Of a DNA stretch of 15,702 bases, positions 1-6,794 are shown one piece after another. A program made the position numbers and the translations under genes. Source of the stretch: Hyphomicrobiaceae bacterium (GTDB lineage: Bacteria > Pseudomonadota > Alphaproteobacteria > Rhizobiales > Hyphomicrobiaceae). The notes beneath the pieces were generated by a model. That model was not told the DNA's origin. It searched no databases and worked only from the letters and a program-made list of their open reading frames with translations. Numbering within the stretch: position 1 is the stretch's first letter; each line of letters starts with the position of its first letter. The stretch is taken from positions 1 to 15,702 of the forward strand of contig JAJFHI010000193.1 of assembly GCA_021775715.1 (NCBI GenBank), read 5' to 3'.

Positions 1-1
1 A

Positions 2-124
2 TCGATCGACCAGGCCCAAGTCGTCATCAATCAGTGGCTCAGGCAGTACAATCATATCCGCCCACATCAAGCTCTCGGAATGAGACCGCCAGTGCCAGAA
101 ACTCTAATAGAAATTGGCACATGA
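2..124 (+). CDS. IS3-type transposase (OrfB), C-terminal end only
   Basis: The frame is open from the left edge and ends at TGA 122-124. It encodes about 40 residues including INQWLRQYNHIRPHQALG followed by a PPVPETLIEIGT tail. The W-x-x-x-YN-x-x-RPH-x-AL-G signature is the usual C-terminus of the DDE integrase core (rve type) of IS3-like transposases, which insert the element by cut-and-paste or copy-out transposition. Catalytic D, D and E residues would lie upstream, outside the window, so I cannot say whether the element is intact. The IS terminus probably lies close to position 142, because a second copy elsewhere in the window shares sequence only up to that point. Confidence 0.82.
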   Translation, partial: SIDQAQVVINQWLRQYNHIRPHQALGMRPPVPETLIEIGT

Positions 125-142
125 TTTTGGGGCTGGACACTT
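94..142 (+). repeat. IS right end, 49-base copy matched inverted at 4046-4094
   Basis: Bases 94-142 cover the last transposase codons plus GATTTTGGGGCTGGACACTT. They are identical, in reverse complement, to 4046-4094. Similarity stops right after ...GGACACTT in both copies, which marks the likely outer boundary of the element to within a few bases. Upstream of base 94 the two copies are only related, so they may come from two sister elements. Confidence 0.8.
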
Positions 143-286
143 TGGACTACACCTTTTGCGGATAGCATTGCGGAATAGCAGCCACACGCCGATACAAAAA
201 TTTGCGATCATCTTGTGGGGGCGAGAAGCAACAACTCACACTAGCAGGTTGCATGGTATGAACAAATTTTCTCAGTACGGTGCCCT

Positions 287-1108
287 ATGACTGGTTCTAT
301 TCGTTTGGTTTCATACAACATTCTGGAGGGGCTTCGGCCGATCTCTTCGGTCGGTACCGACCGCCGCCTAATCGATCGTGACCGCGCTGCCGCAGTGAAG
401 ACTGTTATCACCGAACTTGATCCCGAAATACTGGTGTTGAACGAGGCACTTTTTTGTCGCCTCCACGCCGGCAAGACAATTGATTATGGCCACTTATTTG
501 AATTTCCGTATCAAACGGCAGCGCTCTATGACGATGCTTGGGGAAATGCTGTTTTGAGTCGACATCCAATCGTAAAATCTCAGGAAATGCGGATCTACAA
601 TCGCGGTGGTCTCGTTGCCACGGTTGATACGCCGGTTGGTCAGGTGACTGTCGCTTCCTACCATCCGCACCCAGGGCGGTATCCGGAAAACAAGGCGGAC
701 GATTTCACGCGTATGGTTGCGGATCTGCACGGACCGGTCATCGTGTGCGGCGACTTGAATTGCATCAGTCCTGAAGATGACATTGATCGCAATCAGCTGG
801 TTGAGGCGTTCGAGAGTTTTTCGGATAATGCAGAAGTAGCGGTAGACCGCTTCATCCAAAGCGGTAGATCTGTGTTTGATGCACTCGGTAGAATTGGTTT
901 CAGCGATACTATTCCTCTTGCGAAGCGCCGCTATACAATGCCCACTGATCTTATTAACCTGGACAAGAGTTCTGCCATGCGGATTGATCACATCCTGGCC
1001 AACGATGCGATTGACATCGTCTCAGGTAAGATTGTTCAAAACGCCAGCACCAATCGCGCCAGCGATCATCATCCGGTTATGCTGGATTTTCGAATTGAGG
1101 CGGCATGA
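287..1108 (+). CDS. Endonuclease/exonuclease/phosphatase family hydrolase
   Basis: This 273-residue protein has the ordered motifs of the metal-dependent EEP fold (DNase I, ExoIII and Mg-dependent phosphodiesterases). These are SYNILEG with Asn11, the metal ligand region LNEAL with Glu53, GNAVLSRHP near 86-94, SYHPHPG with His126/His128, GDLN with Asp156/Asn158, RIDHIL with Asp235/His236, and SDHHPV at 259-264. All expected catalytic positions are present and the length is normal for a single-domain member, so it is likely active. There is no signal peptide, so it is probably cytoplasmic. The substrate (nucleic acid, phospholipid or small phosphodiester) cannot be told from the fold. The ATG at 287 has only a weak ribosome-binding site. 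It overlaps the stop of a ten-codon ORF (258-290), probably by chance. The gene stands alone. Confidence 0.88.
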   Translation: MTGSIRLVSYNILEGLRPISSVGTDRRLIDRDRAAAVKTVITELDPEILVLNEALFCRLHAGKTIDYGHLFEFPYQTAALYDDAWGNAVLSRHPIVKSQEMRIYNRGGLVATVDTPVGQVTVASYHPHPGRYPENKADDFTRMVADLHGPVIVCGDLNCISPEDDIDRNQLVEAFESFSDNAEVAVDRFIQSGRSVFDALGRIGFSDTIPLAKRRYTMPTDLINLDKSSAMRIDHILANDAIDIVSGKIVQNASTNRASDHHPVMLDFRIEAA

Positions 1109-1566
1109 AAGTGTCGATTTAAACTTTCGAATATTTGGAATTCTTACTACCCGCGAATGTCTGCTGTTGGTGGAAGCTGCCGTTCGTCCGTCACGCGGTA
1201 GTGACGCGAAGGGTCAATTGCTGACATTGCGATTAGCGGCTAGCAATTCCACTTCAGCTCAACTAGCGGAGCTTTCCTCACTGCCAGAGCGAGCTATTGC
1301 GACGTTTGTCGGCTAAGCAGAGAAAGCGGACATCACACCACGACGGTCACGACCAACCGGAATGTCTGCTTCAACCAGTAGCGGACGTGGCATTGCACAC
1401 GGTGCCGCACACTATTGCCCCGATGCGGACAATCGCAATCACTTTTGCAACCACAGTATGCGACACTCAAATTGTTGATATCGCTGTCGTGCGGTACCCG
1501 TTGCAAAAATCATGGTTTTTGCGACAATAGCTCTTAATCGAAAAGCAACGGAAATTAGGAGTATGA
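1109..1566. other. Intergenic spacer dominated by dispersed repeats
   Basis: I find no convincing gene in this spacer. Around 1184-1220 lies TCACGCGGTAGTGACGCG followed by GAAGGGTC, which recurs inverted near 6285-6320. Bases 1316-1402 hold a repeat whose last 78 bases recur exactly at 11682-11759. ORFs across this stretch are read-through of repeat sequence. The last 50 bases lead into the next gene, with AGGAG at 1557-1561. Confidence 0.7.
1325..1402. repeat. 78-base repeat, copy 1 (identical to 11682-11759)
   Basis: The unit starts AGCGGACATCACACCACGAC and ends GGCATTGCACACGG. Reading base by base I see no difference from 11682-11759, more than 10 kb away. It contains an internal palindromic half, ATGTCTGCTT...AGTAGCGGAC, like the other repeats of the window. 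The seven bases just upstream, GCAGAGA, are also shared, followed by one A/T difference. Confidence 0.9.
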
Positions 1567-1917
1567 ATGGGCTCAGTTCTGTATTTCACCATGCTTGCAT
1601 TTTTCGTCACCCACGAGTTGGATGCAGTCAAGAGACACGAATGGCGGATTTTGCCCATCACATCATTCCTGCCAGAAGCTATTGGCGAACAGGTATTTAT
1701 TTGGGCGCATGTCCCGCTGTTTTTGGGACTATTTTACCTTGGGGCTCTCGACCCACTTTCTACAACAGCCAAGGCGCTGTCGGCATTTGCAGTAATCCAT
1801 ATCGGTCTGCATTTAGTTTTTCGGAATCACCAAAAATGTGAATTCAACAATTTCAGTTCCTGGATGCTAATCGTGGCTTCAGGTTTGTTTGGCACGGCTC
1901 ATCTTATTGTCGCATAA
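1567..1917 (+). CDS. Small integral membrane protein, DUF6713-like
   Basis: The product is 116 residues. It has an N-terminal hydrophobic stretch ending in THELDAVKRHEWRILP (about residues 14-29), then hydrophobic helices at about 42-60, 66-84 and 97-115, giving a probable four-helix inner-membrane protein. A His-Glu-x-Asp-Ala motif followed by EWR is typical of a family of small bacterial membrane proteins that I recall as DUF6713; function is unknown. The start is set by AGGAG at 1557-1561, five bases before ATG 1567. A second ATG at 1563 is out of frame with this product. The gene is solitary and bracketed by repeats. I am confident it is a real gene, less so of the family name. Confidence 0.78.
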   Translation: MGSVLYFTMLAFFVTHELDAVKRHEWRILPITSFLPEAIGEQVFIWAHVPLFLGLFYLGALDPLSTTAKALSAFAVIHIGLHLVFRNHQKCEFNNFSSWMLIVASGLFGTAHLIVA

Positions 1918-2060
1918 CTGTATTTATGGAACGAGTTTCGAATTTGCGATAAACTTCGGATGACTGCTTCTGGCCCTTTGCGTCGACATCGCGATCTGGG
2001 GCAACGGCAGCTTTCCCCAATAGCAGACATTGTCAGTTCAGATCGAAGCTGCTGGGCGAA

Positions 2061-2180
2061 GACCGCCTTTGTAAAACAGCTGCTAACACGTGCTTCCGCA
2101 ATGCAGAGAAAGCGGACATTGCGACACGTCCGGCACAAGGCAACGGTATGTCTGCTTTCACCAGGAGCGGACATGGCTTC
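2061..2180. repeat. Dispersed AGCGGACAT repeat, two modules
   Basis: The first module runs from GACCGCCTTTGTAAAACAGC to TGCAGAGAAAGCGGACATT (2061-2120). It is a degenerate version of the unit seen better preserved at 6375-6436, 10219-10279 and 11641-11690. The second module, ATGTCTGCTTTCACCAGGAG then CGGACATGG, is related to the inner half of the 78-base repeat at 1325-1402 and to 6320-6350. Confidence 0.7.
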
Positions 2181-2341
2181 GATCGGGACGAAGTCCACTA
2201 ATGACCCAAAGCGGAAATTCCTACTTTTTAGCAGAGCCAATAGAGCAAACATTTGAGGAAAGCACTTTCTCCAGCATACCTATGGGTTGCTCCAAATGCC
2301 GAAGGGAATGGTTTTATCGACCTGATTGCGAGAGCATTCCA

Positions 2342-2378
2342 AGCCAAGTCAGCTGTCACACCAACAGCTGACTTGGCT
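2342..2378. terminator. Perfect 15-bp hairpin, possible terminator of the SMP-30-like gene
   Basis: AGCCAAGTCAGCTGT (2342-2356) and ACAGCTGACTTGGCT (2364-2378) are exact reverse complements around a seven-base loop. This is the strongest simple hairpin I found. It lies about 110 bases beyond the stop of the minus-strand beta-propeller gene and between two convergent genes, where a bidirectional terminator would be expected. Neither strand has a clear U-tract after it, so a regulatory or protein-binding palindrome is also possible. Confidence 0.5.
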
Positions 2379-2487
2379 CAGACGTAGCGCTCAGGTCTGT
2401 TAACGGCCAGGAACGAACATTCCGAATTGGTTAGGGGCACCTAAGGTGCAAAACGGCTCGGAAAGAATCGTCCAATGACAAGATTGA

Positions 2488-3372
2488 CTACGGCAGTTTA
2501 TAAGCCGTGATCGTATTGGCCATCATGTTTGGTACGAAAATCGTCTTGGTCGCTGGATTGTATCCGAAATCGGCCGTGCCTTGAGTTAAAGACAATACTT
2601 CAGACACCGTACCATCAGCCGCAAATTTCAAAACCTTACCGGCCCAGAAGTCACCGACAAGGTAACTACCACTACCAAGCGGCTGCAAGGCATCAAGATT
2701 GCCGAAAGGTTTGCCTTTGCCGAGCGGTTTGATGCTTTTGTCGGTCAATGAGACCGAATACAACTGGCCCGGTGTCGAGGTGGCCCATCCGTCGCCTGAT
2801 AACACCCCCCACGTGTTGACGATGAGGTTGTCGCCTTCAACAATGAGTCCGTTTGGACCAGCCATGGTGTCGCCTGCGAGCCAGGACTCAATTTTACCGT
2901 CTGCATAACGAAAAATTGCATTGCCTATGGTGTCGGAGGTGTAAACAGCGCCGGAGCTGTCGACGGCGACATCGTTGATCAGTTTTGCTCCAGGAGCTTT
3001 GTGTTTTGCGATGACGCGACCATCTTTTAGATCGATCTCGACCAGTTCATCCACATCGGCAACAAACAAGTGGCCATTTGAAACCGCCATGCCTTTCGGT
3101 GCACTCAGTCCCGTTGCCCATTTTTCGGTGATCACCGTTCCGTCGAGCGCGTGCTTAGAGACGTAACCATCGCCATCTTTCTTTGTGGCGTCATTGTTGC
3201 CGTTGGTGACGTAAAGCACACCAGCATTCGCATCATGATACACACACTCTGGCCCGTAAGCTTTCGTAGACTCCCACACTTTGGCTGGAGTTGCGGCTTG
3301 AACGCCAGCATAAGGTCCAGAAATTGCACAAGCCAGTAAACCTACGCTAACAGCTAATAATGTTCGACGCAT
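2488..3372 (-). CDS. Secreted SMP-30/gluconolactonase-like beta-propeller protein
   Basis: The frame opens at 3459, but the likely start is the ATG at 3372. That start follows AAAAGG about nine bases upstream and opens a clean signal peptide: MRRTLLAVSVGLLACAISG, with cleavage probably after VQA. The roughly 294-residue preprotein then shows repeated blade-like segments: ECVYHDANAGVLYVTNG, GLSAPKGMAVSNGHLFVADV, LINDVAVDSSGAVYTSDT, MAGPNGLIVEGDNLIVNTWG, LDALQPLGSGSYLVGDFWAG and YNPATKTIFVPN. This is the pattern of a six-bladed SMP-30/strictosidine-synthase-like propeller acting in the periplasm or outside the cell. The repeated Asn/Asp positions suit the metal-binding top face of the family, but the substrate is not identifiable. 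It is monocistronic and reads toward the hairpin at 2342-2378. Confidence 0.82.
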   Translation of the reverse strand: MRRTLLAVSVGLLACAISGPYAGVQAATPAKVWESTKAYGPECVYHDANAGVLYVTNGNNDATKKDGDGYVSKHALDGTVITEKWATGLSAPKGMAVSNGHLFVADVDELVEIDLKDGRVIAKHKAPGAKLINDVAVDSSGAVYTSDTIGNAIFRYADGKIESWLAGDTMAGPNGLIVEGDNLIVNTWGVLSGDGWATSTPGQLYSVSLTDKSIKPLGKGKPFGNLDALQPLGSGSYLVGDFWAGKVLKFAADGTVSEVLSLTQGTADFGYNPATKTIFVPNMMANTITAYKLP

Positions 3373-3864
3373 TTTTGCATACCTTTTCATATTTATTGAG
3401 CCCACGGCCACCGTAAAATCTTGTGCAATAGGCCTAGTTTGAAGTGGCATTGAGAGCAATGTGTTTTGCTTCCTAATGATGACAGGATCAAGATATCAAT
3501 CTTAAGCAGATATTTCAATTGCACGCGTACGAGAAAGTTGTCAGAAATTGTTCGTCAATGAGCTCTGTTGAGCATAGCGCAAAAGGTCCGCTTAATGGCC
3601 TTAGTGACGTTTTGCAACTTTCGTGGTTTCGTCCGGTGCTGATAGTCGAGCGGACCTTACTAGTGACCAACCTGACGCTCACTTTTGGCCCATTGCGACG
3701 TTTTTCTTCTTTTGAAAATTAGTCCGGTGTTGAGGTGCAAGACGACGTCAACTTCTAATAGCGCGAGGCGTGCTGTTGACCCTTCGCGACAATTCGATGA
3801 GGAGCTGTAACGCCCGCTTTTTCCGAAAGCAGACATGACGCGTCGATCAGTAAACCAGTCTGGG

Positions 3865-3892
3865 ATGTCCGCTTCTGTATAGGAGCGGACAT
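3865..3892. repeat. Minimal palindromic unit of the dispersed repeat
   Basis: ATGTCCGCT (3865-3873) and AGCGGACAT (3884-3892) are exact reverse complements around TCTGTATAGG. This is the shortest form of the family: the outer arms and the TCTGTATAG box remain, and the variable middle seen at 6375-6436 or 10219-10279 is missing. It could be a source unit or an internal-deletion product. Confidence 0.75.
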
Positions 3893-4045
3893 TAATGAAC
3901 GTTGCGCGAGCCTAGCCCGCGAAGTCTGCAGTGGGTCATTTGCAGACTAATGCAACGCAACATTGCCAGGGCAGCTTTATGTTCACTAGCGGAAGAACTA
4001 ATTTGCTGGACGGACTATTAGTTTCTGTGCACGCGTCAGGGGGCG

Positions 4046-4111
4046 AAGTGTCCAGCCCCAAAATCATGTGCCAATTTCTATTAGAGTTTCTGGCCCTGGG
4101 CGGGATTGTCC
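4046..4111 (-). mobile_element. IS3-type element remnant: right end and last transposase codons
   Basis: Read on the minus strand, this fragment encodes RPGPETLIEIGT and a stop (4064-4066), then the IS end. It corresponds to the transposase tail at 2-142, with 49 identical bases (4046-4094). Beyond 4095 similarity drops quickly, and after about 4111 no transposase sequence is seen, so the element is almost completely deleted. It points left, toward the copy at 1-142 that points right. Confidence 0.82.
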
Positions 4112-4330
4112 AACTTTACAGTTTAGTGTTGCAAAATCTCAGCTTGGGAAGACGGCGGTTTCCGCAAAATCCCACTGTGTGATGCGCATCATGTTCGCAG
4201 GGTTGTCTCTCGACCAGCGATGCCGCACGATCACCGCGCGTGATGACTAGTGGAATTCTGATATGAACTGGGAATTTGTGATAAGATTTGCGAACCAGAC
4301 AGAGCGAGTTCGTAATACGGAAACATTAGT

Positions 4331-5209
4331 ATGAGCAATGCAGATATCGTCGGGGTTAACGACACAGATTTTGTGAAGTTCTGGAACGAGGTGCTCGCGC
4401 CAAAATTCATTAAGTTCAAGCACGTGCTGGTAGATGGTCTGACACAGCACAGCGAAGAAATTTTTCCAAACTTGCCAGTGAGCGAGGGCGACAAGGTCTT
4501 GGATGTCGGTTGCGGTTTCGGCGATACGGCGATCAAGCTTGCCGCCCGTGTTGGCGCCACAGGCGAAGTGGTTGGCATAGACTGTTGCGACGCCTTCCTC
4601 GACTACGCCAAGGACGAGGTCAAATCCCTCGGGATCAGCAACATCCGTTTCCAGCGTGGTGATGCAGAGATAGCATTACCTGCCGAGAGATTTGACTTTG
4701 TATTTGCCCGCTTCGGCACAATGTTTTTTGCCAACCCGGTGGCTGGTCTTCGCAATATGCGCAAAGCGCTGAAACCCGAAGGCCGCATGGTTCACATCGT
4801 CTGGCGCGCGCGGGCCGACAATCCTTGGCTGTCCATGGCAAAGGACGTCGTCCTTGATTTTCTACCTCAGCCCGGTGAAGAAGCGCAGACTTGCGGACCC
4901 GGCCCGTTCTCAATGTCTGATGAATCGACCGTGCGGACCATGATGAAAGCCGCAGGTTATGAGAACATTGAATTTCGCAGGGTCGATGCAAACGTGCTCG
5001 TCGGCAAAGACGTTGAGGACGCGATCGCCTTTCAATTGGCGATCGGACCGGCGGGTGAGGTTTTTCGTGAAGCTGGAGAAGAAGCAGAAGAGAAGCGTCC
5101 TGCAATCGAGGCGGCCCTCGCTGCTGCTATCAACAAGCAAAAGACCGCTGCCGACGGCATAGTTATGGAGAGTTCCTCCTGGGTAATCAGCGGCACCAAT
5201 CCACTTTAG
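4331..5209 (+). CDS. Class I SAM-dependent methyltransferase (UbiE-like)
   Basis: This 292-residue protein has a Rossmann-type methyltransferase core. Motif I, VLDVGCGFGDT, is at 57-66, where the glycine loop binds S-adenosylmethionine. The acidic end of beta-2 is GID at 82-84, GDAE is at 110-113, and FDFVFARFGTMFF at 121-133 is the motif IV/post-II region. A RNMRKALKPEGRMV helix-strand follows at about 141-154. The C-terminal WVISGT ending is like that of full-length relatives, so it is probably intact. The family methylates small molecules such as quinones, lipids or hydroxy-acids; the substrate cannot be assigned. There is no signal or membrane segment, so it is cytoplasmic. The chosen ATG has GGAA about nine bases upstream. 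The gene is solitary, and an IS3-type stub begins ten bases after its stop. Confidence 0.85.
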   Translation: MSNADIVGVNDTDFVKFWNEVLAPKFIKFKHVLVDGLTQHSEEIFPNLPVSEGDKVLDVGCGFGDTAIKLAARVGATGEVVGIDCCDAFLDYAKDEVKSLGISNIRFQRGDAEIALPAERFDFVFARFGTMFFANPVAGLRNMRKALKPEGRMVHIVWRARADNPWLSMAKDVVLDFLPQPGEEAQTCGPGPFSMSDESTVRTMMKAAGYENIEFRRVDANVLVGKDVEDAIAFQLAIGPAGEVFREAGEEAEEKRPAIEAALAAAINKQKTAADGIVMESSSWVISGTNPL

Positions 5210-5219
5210 TCTGCCCAAC

Positions 5220-5379
5220 TTACTTTTCCGAATTCTTCGAAAACGGCACTGTACGTCCACGCAGCACATCCACTTGGCGCAGTTTCGTGACAATCTCTTC
5301 CGGTTTATATCGTTTGTTGCCCATCTCTTGTCCTCCTGTTTGTTACGAGCAGGTGGACCAATTCACTGGGGGAGGATCA
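5220..5379 (-). mobile_element. Left-end remnant of an IS3-type element with truncated OrfA
   Basis: A minus-strand ORF (5324 down to 5220, 34 residues) starts MGNKRYKPEEIVTKLRQVDV, the well-known N-terminus of IS3-family OrfA (helix-turn-helix transposase subunit) proteins. It is preceded by a good AGGAGG site. Homology ends after about residue 21 and the frame closes after 13 unrelated residues, so the element was broken there. Upstream, TGATCCTCCCCCAGTGAATT read on the minus strand from 5379 looks like the terminal inverted repeat of such an element. No OrfB or right end lies nearby. Confidence 0.75.
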
Positions 5380-5639
5380 ATGGGACCTGAAGTATTCATT
5401 CCCTCGCTTCGAATGACGCGCTCCATCTAGGAAAAAACTTCTGGACTGGATCAATTGCAGACGAAACGTCTTTCTCGCTACACGACGCCATCCATGTCAG
5501 CTTTGCATAGAAAGCGGACATCGAGGCGATGCAAGCTGGGCACCATTCCCACGGCAAGAACCACGTCTGCAAATCCTTCGAAAGCGGTCATTCGTCATCC
5601 GACGCAAAGGGCAGGTTACGGAATTGAGCTCAATTGGGC
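5380..5639. repeat. Spacer with dispersed-repeat modules (82-base module at 5531-5612)
   Basis: GCATAGAAAGCGGACATCG at about 5505-5523 is the closing arm of the palindromic unit. Bases 5531-5612 form an 82-base module containing ATTCCCACGGCAAG, GAAAGCGGTCATTCG and ATCCGACGCAAAGGGC. The module aligns without gaps to 6446-6527 with about ten differences. The two copies lie on either side of the acetyltransferase gene, in direct orientation. No gene is evident in this stretch. Confidence 0.75.
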
Positions 5640-6104
5640 TCACTCAATAGGAATATCAAAATGTAGTACGTCTTCTCGAATTCCCAGTTTTGTATACAGC
5701 GAGATTGCGGGCGTATCGACTAGGTCTGCTTGGACGAAGATGACATACGCTCCATGTGCCTTTGCAATCATCTTGAGTTCTTGTATGAGACCAGTAGCAA
5801 CCCCCTTTCGGCGATGTTCTTCTGCGACAGCCAAATCGTAAATGTAGATCTCGCTGCGCTCTTGTTCAAACTTCTTGAGTTCATAGGCCACGAGTCCGCC
5901 AACGACCAACCCGTTCTTTACCGTGACCAGTACAATAAAGTGATCTTTACGAAGCAACTCCGCGAGATAAGCTTTGTTCGGTTGTTTGCTCTTGTAAGTA
6001 TCGGTATCTTCAAACGAGTCACTGAATACGGAAAGCAAGTCTCGAAGTAGATGTGGCTCATCTGCTGAAACTATATGGTGCGTATATTCTGAAGACACTG
6101 TCAT
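5640..6104 (-). CDS. AAC(3)-I-type aminoglycoside N-acetyltransferase (GNAT fold)
   Basis: From the ATG at 6104 the product is 154 residues, the same length as classical AAC(3)-Ia. The frame extends 30 codons further to a TTG at 6194, which is a less likely start. The core segments KFEQERSEIYIYDLAV (78-93), EEHRRKGVAT (95-104), GAYVIFVQAD (118-127) and LYTKLGIREDVLHFDI (136-151) closely match my memory of the AAC(3)-I enzymes. Those acetylate the 3-amino group of gentamicin and related aminoglycosides using acetyl-CoA. The R-R-K-G-x-A loop is the acetyl-CoA pyrophosphate site. The N-terminal 50 residues are much less similar, so this is a divergent, probably environmental homologue; resistance activity is inferred, not shown. 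It is monocistronic, cytoplasmic and flanked by direct copies of an 82-base repeat module. Confidence 0.85.
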   Translation of the reverse strand: MTVSSEYTHHIVSADEPHLLRDLLSVFSDSFEDTDTYKSKQPNKAYLAELLRKDHFIVLVTVKNGLVVGGLVAYELKKFEQERSEIYIYDLAVAEEHRRKGVATGLIQELKMIAKAHGAYVIFVQADLVDTPAISLYTKLGIREDVLHFDIPIE

Positions 6105-6794
6105 TGGGGATACCCGAGAAGGAAGATTGGTCGCTTGGCAATGGCGAAGCACAGTACGCTTAGCGGTTGCGAGTTCGTGGATGCCTGGGCTCAAGCGTCA
6201 AGCCCTTTTCCTAGCTCTTATCCAGGAAAAATAGATATTGTCTCCGAAGAAAAGTGTTCCAGGTAGTTGTAACTCATGTCCGTTCCTGGCCCTTCAAGTC
6301 ACTACCGCGTGACGGACTAATGTCAGCTTTCACCAACAGCGGACATAGCCGACAAGGAACCGCCACTCCTCTCGACGTCCGCTTCTGTATAGCAGCTGCC
6401 AACGCGGGACTGCAGCTTTGCAGAGTTAGCGGACATATGGATAGTGCAGGCTGCGCACAATTCCCACGGCAAGGACTACGTCTGCAATTTCTTCGGAAGC
6501 GGACATTCGACATCCGACGCAAAGGGCCAGAAGCCGACGTCCTAACCCCAATCAAGTTTTATAGTCCATTGTAATTCGCGGAACTCATTATCGTCTTCGG
6601 TCGCGAGGGTTTGGCATGTTGCCGTTGTTTCAGAATACGCAGCGTTTGCCGTTTATTGGTAGCAGTTTCGCGCCGCTGCCGTTGCAATGATAAATGTTCA
6701 CAATTGCGATACCTGGCCCTAACCACCTGCCTGATGAGACAACTGAAACTCGCTCCGATTGACCAATTCCAAAATGTGCGATAGTCGTCATTTC
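6105..6794. other. Spacer with a repeat cluster and unrecognised sequence
   Basis: Bases 6105-6280 are the upstream region of the acetyltransferase gene. Bases 6285-6545 are a chain of repeat modules, annotated separately. Bases 6546-6794 precede the riboswitch and should contain its promoter, but I see no strong -35/-10 pair. TTGACC at 6759-6764 is a possible -35 box without a good -10 partner. The ORFs in this stretch read through repeats and lack family signatures. Confidence 0.5.
6285..6535. repeat. Cluster of dispersed-repeat modules
   Basis: Four modules are joined here. The first (about 6285-6320) contains TCACTACCGCGTGACGGACT and is an inverted relative of 1184-1220. The second (about 6321-6350) is TGTCAGCTTTCACCAACAGC then GGACAT, related to 2147-2170 and to the 78-base repeat. 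The third (6375-6436) is a full palindromic unit running from ACGTCCGCTTCTGTATAGC to GCAGAGTTAGCGGACAT. The fourth (6446-6527) is the 82-base module shared with 5531-5612. The order and joining of modules differ at each locus, so the family is mosaic. Confidence 0.78.

Larger units (their letters stand above)
1918..2487. other. Repeat-rich spacer between two convergent genes
   Basis: Several repeat modules occur in a row: TCTGGCCCTTTGCGTCGACA (1969-1988, an inverted relative of the module at 6506-6527), a long module ending AGCGGACATT near 2120, ATGTCTGCTTTCACCAGGAG around 2147-2166, and TGACCCAAAGCGGAAATTC at about 2202-2220. A 46-codon open frame at 2252-2392 shows no family signature I recognise. 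A strong hairpin is annotated separately at 2342-2378. I see no convincing gene. Confidence 0.6.
3373..4330. other. Long spacer with repeat, small hairpins and an IS remnant
   Basis: This spacer carries no gene I can support. Bases 3373-3800 hold the upstream region of the beta-propeller gene and unrecognised sequence. A palindromic repeat lies at 3865-3892. A further 8-bp inverted repeat, AGTCTGCA (3923-3930) with TGCAGACT (3941-3948), follows it. The IS3-type remnant is at 4046-4111. The last 200 bases form the upstream region of the methyltransferase gene, with GGAA near 4318-4321. Open frames here (for example 3519-3722 and 3931-4182) lack family signatures and cross the repeat or the IS remnant. 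Confidence 0.55.

Noticed and set aside
258..290. Ten-codon ORF overlapping the EEP hydrolase start by ATGA, possible leader peptide.
   Set aside because: No ribosome-binding site, no regulatory codon run and no hairpin; overlap of this size is likely chance.
494..991. Minus-strand 165-codon frame.
   Set aside because: It is antisense to a gene with clear EEP motifs and shows no family signature.
2252..2392. Plus-strand stretch encoding AYLWVAPNAEGNGFIDLIAR and more, checked as a gene remnant.
   Set aside because: Protein-like composition but no recognised family, no good start, and it runs through the perfect hairpin at 2342-2378.
4635..5105. Minus-strand 156-codon frame.
   Set aside because: It lies wholly within the methyltransferase gene and has an Arg/Cys-rich composition typical of an antisense shadow.
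1316..6545. Repeats considered as a CRISPR array.
   Set aside because: Units are dispersed over kilobases, vary in length and orientation, and lack regular spacers and cas genes.
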